26,572 nucleotides of DNA from RGIG3009 sp964470515 (lineage in GTDB: Bacteria; Bacillota; Clostridia; Oscillospirales; Acutalibacteraceae). Below are positions 1 to 7,170 of this stretch, in pieces; positions within the stretch are counted from its first letter, which is position 1, and each line of letters starts with the position of its first letter. The notes beneath the pieces were generated by a model. It was not told the DNA's origin. It was given only the letters and a program-made list of their open reading frames with translations, and ran no database searches. The stretch lies in the NCBI GenBank assembly GCA_964470515.1, contig CAYYDD010000015.1:1-26572 (forward strand), read 5' to 3'. A program made the translations under genes and the position numbers.

Positions 1-29
1 CAACATAACACTTATTACGTGATAAACCT

Positions 30-62
30 GCCGCTGCCGAGTGCCGTGGCTTTTTTGTTTTT
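30..62 (+). terminator. Possible intrinsic terminator of a gene entering from the left
   Basis: An imperfect GC-rich hairpin at 30-50 (outer arms GCCGC and GTGGC with one G-U pair, then a mismatch and two more pairs) is followed by TTTTTTGTTTTT. On the plus strand this has the layout of a Rho-independent terminator. It would end a transcript from outside the window, convergent with the recombinase. The stem is interrupted, so the call is tentative. Confidence 0.35.
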
Positions 63-903
63 ACAGGATCAGGTGCATTGTTTCCAGCTTTCGCTTGTGC
101 TCTGCGCCGGTGGTGATGATATAGATCCGCGTCGTGTTAATGCTGGTGTGTCCCAGAATATCCGCCAGCTTGGCGATATCCTTTTCGATGCCGTAAAAGG
201 TACGGGCGAATAAGTGCCGCAGATTATGCGGGAACACCTTGTCGGGGGATACGTCGGCCTGGCGGCACAGTGCTTTCATTTCGCGCCAGACAGTGCTGCG
301 GTTGATGGGAGCGCCTCGCCGTGTGATGAACAGCGGCCCAGTGGTGATATGACGCTCACGGGCATAGCGCTGTAGCTTTTTTCGCAGTGCCGACACGATG
401 AACACCGTGCGCGTCTTACCCTTACAGCGCACCACCGCTTCACCGCGGGCGATGGCCTCGGCGGTGATAAACGGGAGTTCGCTGACGCGGATACCGGTGC
501 CGCAGATGGTTTGCAGGATGAGGCACAGCCGTTCATTGCCGCGGGCTTTGGCGGTCTCAACCAGCCGTCGGTATTCGGTCTTGGTCAGCTCCTTGTCCTC
601 AGGGCAGTACACCTGCTTTTGCACGCGTAGTTGCTTGATACACAGCTCCGGCCATCCGACAAACCGTAAAAAGGAATTGAGTGCCGCGATCATCGAATTG
701 GCACTGGTGGCGGCAAACCGTCGGCTCAGCGTGGCTTTGTATTCCACGGTAAGAGCCTTGTCGATCACCTGTTCACCCGCGAAATCGGCAAAGTACCGCA
801 GATCGTGCAGGTATTTTGCCACGGTGGCCTCGCTCTTTTCGTCGTTGCGAAGATGGGCTTCAAAGGCGGCTATGAGGGGAGGGAAGAGCGTTCGTTGGTT
901 CAT
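61..903 (-). CDS. Tyrosine recombinase / phage-type integrase
   Basis: This 280-residue protein is a XerC/D-sized tyrosine recombinase that would cut and rejoin DNA through a 3'-phosphotyrosyl intermediate. Residues about 5-100 look like the SAM-like core-binding domain and 105-280 like the catalytic domain. The catalytic set is visible: Arg139 in GTGIRVSEL, a Lys in CKGKTR (161-163), His226 and Arg229 in HNLRH, His252 in LGHTS, and nucleophile Tyr261. The ATG at 903 is preceded by AAAGGAGG at good spacing. The gene stands alone, with a terminator between it and the arginine operon. I see no excisionase, relaxase, att-like direct repeats or invertible promoter next to it. It could be a resident Xer-like enzyme, a phase-variation recombinase or a remnant of an integrated element; sequence alone does not decide. 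Confidence 0.9.
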   Translation of the reverse strand: MNQRTLFPPLIAAFEAHLRNDEKSEATVAKYLHDLRYFADFAGEQVIDKALTVEYKATLSRRFAATSANSMIAALNSFLRFVGWPELCIKQLRVQKQVYCPEDKELTKTEYRRLVETAKARGNERLCLILQTICGTGIRVSELPFITAEAIARGEAVVRCKGKTRTVFIVSALRKKLQRYARERHITTGPLFITRRGAPINRSTVWREMKALCRQADVSPDKVFPHNLRHLFARTFYGIEKDIAKLADILGHTSINTTRIYIITTGAEHKRKLETMHLIL

Positions 904-975
904 AGGGGTCCTCCTTTATAATAAAACCAGGTTAATTCCCTAATATATAGTGTACCAGATTTTTCGGAAAATGCA

Positions 976-1010
976 AAAACAGCAGGTTCATCATCCGAAC
1001 CTGCTGTTTT
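976..1010 (-). terminator. Intrinsic terminator of the arginine operon
   Basis: A perfect 14-bp inverted repeat (AAAACAGCAGGTTC and its complement) surrounds a 7-nt loop and lies 12 nt past the carB-dapF stop codon. On the minus strand the stem runs into TTTTTGCATTTT. The T-run at the other end would also let it act on plus-strand transcription. Confidence 0.88.
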
Positions 1011-1022
1011 CAAAATGGTCGT

Positions 1023-4000
1023 TTAATATTCCAACGTTCCCTCGTATACGGATACGGCGGTGCCGGTGAGGAGGATGCGCTCGTCGGTATAATTAACGGT
1101 GAGGTCGCCGCCGCGCAGCTTGACGGTGATATCCGTGCCCTTGTCGCACAGACCGTTTTCCACCGCCGCGACCGCCGCTGCACACGCACCCGTGCCGCAC
1201 GCGAGCGTTTCACCGTTGCCGCGCTCCCACACCCGCATACGCAGGGTGGTCTTGTTGACGGCACGTACGAACTCGGTATTTACACGCGCGGGGAAGGCAG
1301 GCGCGTACTCGAACTTCGGACCGATGACCGGCAGGTCAAGCGCGTCGATAGTATCGCAGAACACCACGCAATGCGGGTTGCCCACCGACACGCCCGTGAC
1401 CCTATAGCTTTCGCCGCCCACCGTCAACGGATAGCCGATCATACGTTCCGTCGCCACCGCTGCGGGCAGATCGGCGGTCTTCAGCGACGCACGGCCCATA
1501 TCCACCGTGACCGAGCTGACCTTGCCGTCACGCAGATACAGCTCCAGACGGTAGAGACCGCTGGCGGTCTCTACCGTGATGCTTTCACTGCTCACAAAGC
1601 CCTTGTCGTACAGATATTTGCCCACGCAGCGGATATTGTTGCCTGCCATCGGGCTTTCGCTGCCGTCGCGGTTGAAGGTGCGCATCCGCGCATCCGCGTG
1701 CTGGGAGCGTTCGATTAGCACGATGCCGTCAGCACCCACGCCGTAATGCGGGGTACACAGATCCACGCACAGCGACTCGGGGCAGGTGATGCCGCCGTCA
1801 AAGTTCTCGATGAACAGATAATCGTTGCCGCAGGAGTGCATTTTGGTGAAATGCAGAGTCTGACGGGTGGGACGCATCGCGTTGATATCCACCAGCTCGG
1901 TGTTGAGGCCGTTGAAGCGGCTTTCCATAATCTGTGCCAGCGCGTTCGCGGTATCCAGTGAGGTGAAGCAGGGGATACCCCGCTGCATCGCGTGGCGGTG
2001 CAGGACGATGTAATCACCGATGGTCGCGTCCTTGACCGCACCGGTATACACGATGCCGTGCAGCTTGCCGGAGTCCATCAGTGCGGCGATCTCGTCGCTT
2101 TCAGCGGCGTTCGCTACAGCCGTGACGGGGATGCCGAGCTGCGCGATGGCCGCCGCCGTGCCGCCCGTCGCGTACAGCGTGAGCCCCAAGTCGTAAAACC
2201 GCTTCGCCAGCGAGATGATCTCGGGATAATCGCTTTCCTCCACGCTGACGAGGATGCCCGCGTTGCCCTCGTGCACCGGGGGTACGGTCAGCCGTGCGGC
2301 CGAGAGACCCTTGAACAGCGCCTCGGCCACGGTGCGGCCGAGACCCAGCACCTCGCCGGTGGATTTCATTTCGGGACCCAGCATGGAGTTGGCATCCGAC
2401 AGCTTTTCAAACGAGAATACCGGCGCCTTCACCGCGAAATACGGTGGCGTACGGTACAGACCCGTGCCGTATCCGAGATCGACCAGCCGCTCGCCCAGCA
2501 TCACGCGGGCAGCGATATCCACCATCGGCACGTTCGTGACCTTGCTGATGTAGGGGATGGTGCGCGACGCGCGGGGATTGACCTCAATGACGTACAGCTC
2601 ATCCTCATAAATGAGGTACTGGATGTTGACGAGACCCTTGGTTTTCAGTGCCAGAGCGAGCTTTTCGGAGCAGTCGCAGATCTTGCGCAGGAACTTGTCG
2701 TTGAGATTGTACGGGGGATACACGGCGATAGAGTCGCCGCTGTGCACGCCCGCGCGCTCGATGTGCTCCATAATACCGGGGATGAGCACGGTCTCGCCGT
2801 CGGAGATAACGTCCACCTCCAGCTCGGTGCCGGGCATGTACTTATCCACCAGTACGGGGTTATCAATACCTCCCGCGAGGATGGTGTTCATATACTCCAC
2901 TGTACGCTCGCGGGTGCGGGAGATGGTCATATTCTGGCCGCCGATGACGTACGACGGGCGCAGCAACACGGGATAGCCCAGCGACTCCGCAGCCGCCACC
3001 GCTTCCTCGACGGTGTTGACACCCAGCCCCTTCGGGCGGCGGATGGCAAATTCCTCCAGCAACGCGTCAAAGCGGCTGCGATCCTCCGCGATATCAATGC
3101 TTTCCGCCGAGGTACCGAGGATGCGGATACCGTGTTTATCCAAAAACTGTGTCAGCTTGATCGCCGTCTGTCCGCCGAACGCGACCACCACGCCGATGGG
3201 CTGCTCCACCTCGATGATGTTCATCACGTCCTCGGGGCACAGAGGCTCAAAATACAGACGGTCGGCGGTGTCGTAGTCGGTGGACACGGTCTCGGGGTTG
3301 TTGTTGACGATGACCACGTCGTAGCCCATTTCCTGCAACGTCCACACGCAGTGCACCGAGCTGTAGTCAAACTCGATACCCTGACCGATGCGGATCGGGC
3401 CGGAGCCCAGCACCATCACGACGGGGCGACCGCTGCGCACGAAGCGACGCGCATCGCACGCCGTATCGGCGCAGGAATAAAAGTAGGGAGTACGGGCACC
3501 GTATTCCGCAGCGCAGGTATCCACCATCTTATACGACAGGGCGAACGGCGGCAGCGCTTCGGCACCGCTCAGGCGGCGGATGGCCGCGTCCGGGTAGCCC
3601 AGCCGCTTGGCCGCTTCGTAATCGCCGTCGCACAGACCGTCGGCCTGCAAATGCTGCTCAAACGCCGCGAGCCCTGCCAGCTTGTGCAGGAAGTAGCGGT
3701 CGATTTTGGTGATCTCATAGACGGTGTCCACGGACACGCCGCTTTTCAATGCTTCGAACACCGTGAAGATACGGCGGTCGTTCTGCTCGCGCAGCCGTTC
3801 CAATACGGGCGCATCCGACAGCGGCGCGGCGTTCAGCGTATCCAGTGCGATCTCCGCTCCGCGCACGGCCTTCATCAGCGCTTCCTCGAAGCTCTGACCG
3901 ATGGACATTACCTCGCCCGTGGCCTTCATCTGCGTGCCCAGCAGGCGGCTGGAGCCTGCAAACTTCTCAAACGGCCATTTCGGGAATTTGACCACGACGT

Positions 4001-5054
4001 AGTCCAGCGTCGGCTCGAAGCAGGCGCAGGTCTCGCCGGTGATATCGTTTTTGATCTCGCCCAGCGTGTAGCCGAGCGCCAGCTTGGTCGTCAGCTTGGC
4101 AATGGGGTAGCCCGAGGCCTTGGAGGCCAGTGCCGACGAACGCGACACACGGGGATTGACCTCGATGACCGCGTAGTCAAAGCTATTGGGATCCAGTGCA
4201 AACTGGCAGTTACAGCCGCCGACGATGCCGATGGCCTCCACGATATCCAGTGCCGCCTGCCGCAGCATCCCGTATTCCTTAGCCGACAGCGTCAGTGCCG
4301 GGGCAACCACGATGGAGTCACCCGTGTGGATACCTACCGGGTCGACGTTTTCCATCGAGCACACCGCGATGGCGTTGCCTGCGCTGTCGCGCATCGTTTC
4401 AAATTCGATCTCCTTCCAGCCCGCGATGCACTTCTCCACCAGAATCTGCGTGATGGGGGAGGCATCCAGACCGCCGCGGGCGATCTCGCGCAGCGCGGCC
4501 TCATCCTCCGCGATACCGCCGCCCGAGCCGCCCAGTGTAAATGCGGGGCGCACGATGACGGGATACCCGATGTGCTCGGCAATCGCCAGCGCGGTATCTA
4601 CGTCCTCGGCAATGTCGGACGGCACCATCGGTTGTCCGATCGCGTTCATCGCGTCGCGGAACAGTTCGCGATCCTCCGCCTTGTCGATGGCGTCGATGTC
4701 CGAGCCGAGCAGACGCACGCCGTACTTTTCCAGTGTGCCGTCGCGGGTGAGCTGCATCGCGATGGTCAGACCCGTCTGGCCGCCGAGACCGGCGAGCAGA
4801 CCGTCCGGCCGCTCCTTTTCGATGATACGGCGCACCGTTTCCGCGTTTAGCGGCTCCAAATAAATTTCATCAGCCAAGCTCTTATCCGTCATAATGGTGG
4901 CAGGATTGGAGTTGACCAGCACCACGTTGATGCCTTCCTCGCGCAGCACGCGGCACGCCTGTGCACCGGCATAGTCAAACTCCGCCGCCTGACCGATGGT
5001 GATGGGGCCGGAGCCGATCATCAGTACCTTGCGGATGGATGTATCCTTAGGCAT
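1023..5054 (-). CDS. carB: Carbamoyl-phosphate synthase large subunit fused to a diaminopimelate epimerase domain
   Basis: This is a continuous 1343-residue frame. Residues 1 to about 1059 are a complete CarB: two ATP-grasp synthetase halves (GSGPITIGQAAEFDY near the N-terminus; a second copy with GSGPIRIGQGIEFDYSS) and a C-terminal MGS-like allosteric domain from about residue 933. CarB makes carbamoyl phosphate from bicarbonate, ammonia and two ATP. CarB normally ends near 1060-1070, but here a short linker runs straight into a full DapF domain (about 1060-1343), described separately. The ATG at 5054 is chosen because GGAGG lies 7 nt upstream; the GTG at 5063 would sit on top of that site. 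The start overlaps the carA stop by 8 nt, implying translational coupling. It is the last gene of the operon. I see no stop or frameshift at the junction. Confidence 0.95.
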   Translation of the reverse strand: MPKDTSIRKVLMIGSGPITIGQAAEFDYAGAQACRVLREEGINVVLVNSNPATIMTDKSLADEIYLEPLNAETVRRIIEKERPDGLLAGLGGQTGLTIAMQLTRDGTLEKYGVRLLGSDIDAIDKAEDRELFRDAMNAIGQPMVPSDIAEDVDTALAIAEHIGYPVIVRPAFTLGGSGGGIAEDEAALREIARGGLDASPITQILVEKCIAGWKEIEFETMRDSAGNAIAVCSMENVDPVGIHTGDSIVVAPALTLSAKEYGMLRQAALDIVEAIGIVGGCNCQFALDPNSFDYAVIEVNPRVSRSSALASKASGYPIAKLTTKLALGYTLGEIKNDITGETCACFEPTLDYVVVKFPKWPFEKFAGSSRLLGTQMKATGEVMSIGQSFEEALMKAVRGAEIALDTLNAAPLSDAPVLERLREQNDRRIFTVFEALKSGVSVDTVYEITKIDRYFLHKLAGLAAFEQHLQADGLCDGDYEAAKRLGYPDAAIRRLSGAEALPPFALSYKMVDTCAAEYGARTPYFYSCADTACDARRFVRSGRPVVMVLGSGPIRIGQGIEFDYSSVHCVWTLQEMGYDVVIVNNNPETVSTDYDTADRLYFEPLCPEDVMNIIEVEQPIGVVVAFGGQTAIKLTQFLDKHGIRILGTSAESIDIAEDRSRFDALLEEFAIRRPKGLGVNTVEEAVAAAESLGYPVLLRPSYVIGGQNMTISRTRERTVEYMNTILAGGIDNPVLVDKYMPGTELEVDVISDGETVLIPGIMEHIERAGVHSGDSIAVYPPYNLNDKFLRKICDCSEKLALALKTKGLVNIQYLIYEDELYVIEVNPRASRTIPYISKVTNVPMVDIAARVMLGERLVDLGYGTGLYRTPPYFAVKAPVFSFEKLSDANSMLGPEMKSTGEVLGLGRTVAEALFKGLSAARLTVPPVHEGNAGILVSVEESDYPEIISLAKRFYDLGLTLYATGGTAAAIAQLGIPVTAVANAAESDEIAALMDSGKLHGIVYTGAVKDATIGDYIVLHRHAMQRGIPCFTSLDTANALAQIMESRFNGLNTELVDINAMRPTRQTLHFTKMHSCGNDYLFIENFDGGITCPESLCVDLCTPHYGVGADGIVLIERSQHADARMRTFNRDGSESPMAGNNIRCVGKYLYDKGFVSSESITVETASGLYRLELYLRDGKVSSVTVDMGRASLKTADLPAAVATERMIGYPLTVGGESYRVTGVSVGNPHCVVFCDTIDALDLPVIGPKFEYAPAFPARVNTEFVRAVNKTTLRMRVWERGNGETLACGTGACAAAVAAVENGLCDKGTDITVKLRGGDLTVNYTDERILLTGTAVSVYEGTLEY
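1026..1877 (-). other. DapF-like domain at the C-terminus of CarB, first catalytic Cys replaced by Ala
   Basis: This segment encodes about 284 residues, the normal length of DapF, which interconverts LL- and meso-diaminopimelate with two cysteines as acid and base. Family signatures in order are FTKMHSCGNDY, GVGADGIVLIE, FNRDGSE, GNPHCVVF, VNTEFV and ERGNGETLACGTGA. The second catalytic Cys (Cys1286, codon at 1197-1199) is present. The first, normally in MCGNG, is Ala1137 in PMAGNNIRCV (codon GCA at 1644-1646). The Asn, Glu and Arg residues that bind substrate in characterised DapF appear retained. The ATG at 1877 could be an internal start, but only a weak GGTGG lies about 14 nt upstream, so I favour a genuine fusion. 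Epimerase activity is uncertain; an inactive, half-reaction or repurposed domain is possible. Confidence 0.88.
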
Positions 5055-6069
5055 TGGCGGCACCTCCCATCATCGCGGTAAAGCGGTCGTAAACGACCTC
5101 GTTCGGCTCAAACTGCACGCTCAGGCAGTTGTTTTCGTACGTTAACCCCTCACAGGTACCGTCGTTGGCGTTGCTGAACAGCAGCAAGGCATTTGCGGGC
5201 AGCTCCGTCACCGTGTAGCTGTGGTTTTGCGAGGTGATATACATACGGCTGCTGCCGGTCGTTTTGACCGGCTGATTGGCACCGTGATGGCCGCACCGCA
5301 GCTTGGCGGTCTGACCGCCCTGCGACAGCGCGATCAGCTGATGCCCCAGTCCCACGCCGAGCAGCGGCACACGGCCGAACAACTCACCGACCGTAGGCAG
5401 AGCGGCACTGTAGTCCGCGGGATCGCCCGCGCCTCCGGACAGCACCACGCCGTCGGGCTGTGCCGCGAGTATCTCTGCGGCGGGCGTATCGCACGGCACG
5501 GCGGTGACCTCACAGCCCTGCTCGCACAGTGCGCGGAGAAATCCGAGGCTCGCACCAAAGTCCACCACCGTCACGGCAAAGCGCTTGTTACCCGCGGCGG
5601 GGTAGACCGCTGCGTCACGGCGCGTGGGCGCGACGGGTACTTTGTACTGCCGCAGTGCGGTCAGATCGGCGGGTATCTCATCACAGATGCAGGCGTTCAT
5701 CGTGCCGTTTTCACGCAGAAGGCAGGTCAGCTCACGCGTGTCAATGCCGCACAGACCCACCACGCCCTGCTGCTTTAAATACGCATCCAGCGTCAGCTCG
5801 CAGCGGAAATTCGAGGGGGTTTCGCAGTGCTCGCGCACCACGTATCCGCGCACGGCGGCGGTAGGGGCGATATCCGCGGGAATGATGCCGTAGTTGCCCA
5901 CCATCGGGAAGGTCTGCATCACGATCCGCCCCGCGTAGGCGGGGTCGGTCAGCGTTTCGGGGTAGCCCACCATCCCGGTGGTGAATACCAGCTCGCCCAC
6001 GGTGTCACCGTCCGCACCGAAGCGCCGACCCTCAAACACCGCGCCGTTTTCCAATACCAAATAGGCCAT
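5047..6069 (-). CDS. carA: Carbamoyl-phosphate synthase small subunit, glutaminase triad lost
   Basis: The 340-residue product matches CarA end to end: the N-terminal CarB-interacting domain (MAYLVLENGAVFEG, GNYGI, GIDTRELT) and a class I glutamine amidotransferase domain. CarA normally hydrolyses glutamine and sends ammonia to CarB. Here GICLGHQ reads GVGLGHQ, so the nucleophile Cys is Gly240 (GGA at 5350-5352). The usual HPE reads EPN, putting Glu321 for the catalytic His and Asn323 for the Glu. The Lys of DFGAKRN is Ser174. Structural motifs (SGGAGDP, GHHGANQPVK, SQNHSY) survive, and the frame is intact. It is probably a structural or regulatory subunit of an ammonia-using enzyme. The ATG at 6069 has AAGGAG upstream; the longer reading frame back to 6153 crosses an intergenic hairpin and is rejected. 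The 3' end overlaps carB. Confidence 0.93.
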   Translation of the reverse strand: MAYLVLENGAVFEGRRFGADGDTVGELVFTTGMVGYPETLTDPAYAGRIVMQTFPMVGNYGIIPADIAPTAAVRGYVVREHCETPSNFRCELTLDAYLKQQGVVGLCGIDTRELTCLLRENGTMNACICDEIPADLTALRQYKVPVAPTRRDAAVYPAAGNKRFAVTVVDFGASLGFLRALCEQGCEVTAVPCDTPAAEILAAQPDGVVLSGGAGDPADYSAALPTVGELFGRVPLLGVGLGHQLIALSQGGQTAKLRCGHHGANQPVKTTGSSRMYITSQNHSYTVTELPANALLLFSNANDGTCEGLTYENNCLSVQFEPNEVVYDRFTAMMGGAANA

Positions 6070-6090
6070 CGTTTCACTCTCCTTATTGAG

Positions 6091-6162
6091 GATAGAAGGG
6101 TGGCTGCCACGGCTGTGCCGTGACAGCCACCACACCGTCGACATCTCCCTCAAAAAGGGAGA
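6091..6162. repeat. Double-hairpin intergenic element between argF and carA
   Basis: Two inverted repeats fill most of the 111-nt argF-carA gap, the largest non-coding gap in the block apart from argG-argH. The hairpin at 6100-6130 has a 14-bp stem with one C/A mismatch and a 3-nt loop. The hairpin at 6144-6162 has arms TCTCCCT and AGGGAGA around a 5-nt loop. On the minus strand neither is followed by a T-run, so neither looks like a terminator. From memory it resembles dispersed palindromic elements of gut Firmicutes, but this is not verified. It may affect mRNA processing or the relative expression of carAB. Confidence 0.6.
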
Positions 6163-6180
6163 CTTACAGCACCCTTTGAG

Positions 6181-7167
6181 TTATACCAATGTCGCCGCCA
6201 TAACCGCCTTGATGGTGTGCATACGATTTTCCGCCTCGTCAAACACGATGGACTGCTCGCTCTCGAATACCTCGTCGGTCACTTCCATACAGGTCAGGCC
6301 GAACTTATCGTAGATCTGCTTGCCCACGGTGGTCTTGACGTCGTGGAACGCGGGCAGGCAGTGCATAAAGCGGCACTGCGCACCGGCGTTGTCCATCAGT
6401 GCCTTGGTGACGCGGTAGGGGGTTAGCTCCTCGATGCGTTCCTGCCACACCTCGTCCGGCTCGCCCATCGAAACCCACACGTCCGTGTAGATAACGTCCG
6501 CGCCCTTGGTCGCGGTCATCGGGTTCTCTTCAAATTCCAGCACGGCGCCCGTCTCCGCCGCAATGGCGAGGCAGGCGTTTATCAGCTCTTGGTTGGGGAA
6601 GTATGCTTTCGGTGCACACGCCACGAAATGCATCCCCATTTTGGCACAGCCCACCATCAGCGAGTTGCCCATATTGTAGCGGGCGTCGCCCATATACACC
6701 AGCTTCTTGCCGGTGAGCGAGCCGCAATGCTCACGGATGGTGAGGAAATCCGCTAAGATCTGCGTGGGATGGAACTCGTTGGTCAGGCCGTTCCACACCG
6801 GCACACCCGCGTAGGCGGCCAGCTCCTCCACGATCTCTTGCCCGAAGCCGCGGTACTCGATACCGTCAAACATACGACCCAGCACGCGCGCGGTATCGGC
6901 AATGCTTTCCTTTTTACCGATCTGCGATCCCTGCGGGTCGAGATACGTCGGGTGCATACCCAGATCGGCCGCCGCAACCTCAAATGCACAGCGGGTGCGG
7001 GTGCTGGTCTTTTCAAACACCAGCGCAATGCTCTTGCCCTCGCACAAACGGTGGGGGATGCCCGCCTTTTTCTTGGCCTTCAGCTCCGCCGCCAGATCGA
7101 TCAGCTCACCGATCTCGGCGGGGGTAAAGTCCAGTAATTTCAGAAAGCTTCTGTTCTTCATTGACAT
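6181..7167 (-). CDS. argF: Ornithine carbamoyltransferase
   Basis: This 328-residue enzyme joins ornithine and carbamoyl phosphate to make citrulline in the cytoplasm. The carbamoyl-phosphate site STRTR is at 55-59, HPTQ at 133-136, the ornithine-side loop DVWVSMGE at 229-236, and HCLPAFHD with the ornithine-binding Cys at 269-276. Length and motifs are normal for a trimeric OTC. The flavour (EKTSTRTRCAFEVA, VFDEAENRMHTIKAVM near the end) resembles the ArcB/E. coli ArgI branch, but placement between argD and carAB argues for a biosynthetic role. The ATG at 7167 is used because AAGGAG lies 9 nt upstream. It begins 3 nt after the argD stop, so it is probably coupled. It would consume the carbamoyl phosphate made by the next two genes. 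Confidence 0.95.
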   Translation of the reverse strand: MSMKNRSFLKLLDFTPAEIGELIDLAAELKAKKKAGIPHRLCEGKSIALVFEKTSTRTRCAFEVAAADLGMHPTYLDPQGSQIGKKESIADTARVLGRMFDGIEYRGFGQEIVEELAAYAGVPVWNGLTNEFHPTQILADFLTIREHCGSLTGKKLVYMGDARYNMGNSLMVGCAKMGMHFVACAPKAYFPNQELINACLAIAAETGAVLEFEENPMTATKGADVIYTDVWVSMGEPDEVWQERIEELTPYRVTKALMDNAGAQCRFMHCLPAFHDVKTTVGKQIYDKFGLTCMEVTDEVFESEQSIVFDEAENRMHTIKAVMAATLV

Positions 7168-7170
7168 AGC

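Noticed and set aside
1860..1890. CarB-DapF fusion as a frameshift or missed stop codon artefact
   Set aside because: The frame passes through the linker without interruption, both sides keep family-like codon use and spacing, and the CarB end and DapF start are complete. An artefact would need a lost stop, for which there is no sign.
1992..4850. A 952-codon open frame on the plus strand opposite carB
   Set aside because: It is antisense to unmistakable CarB, has no family motifs and is low-complexity in His, Arg, Asp and Gln. Long antisense frames are expected where GC-rich codon use avoids stops.
5055..5063. GTG start for carB at 5063
   Set aside because: The GGAGG ribosome site directly abuts that GTG, leaving no spacing, whereas it is 7 nt from the ATG at 5054.
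6070..6153. Longer carA reading frame starting at 6153
   Set aside because: The extra 28 codons translate the intergenic hairpin element and lack homology to CarA; the ATG at 6069 has an AAGGAG site.
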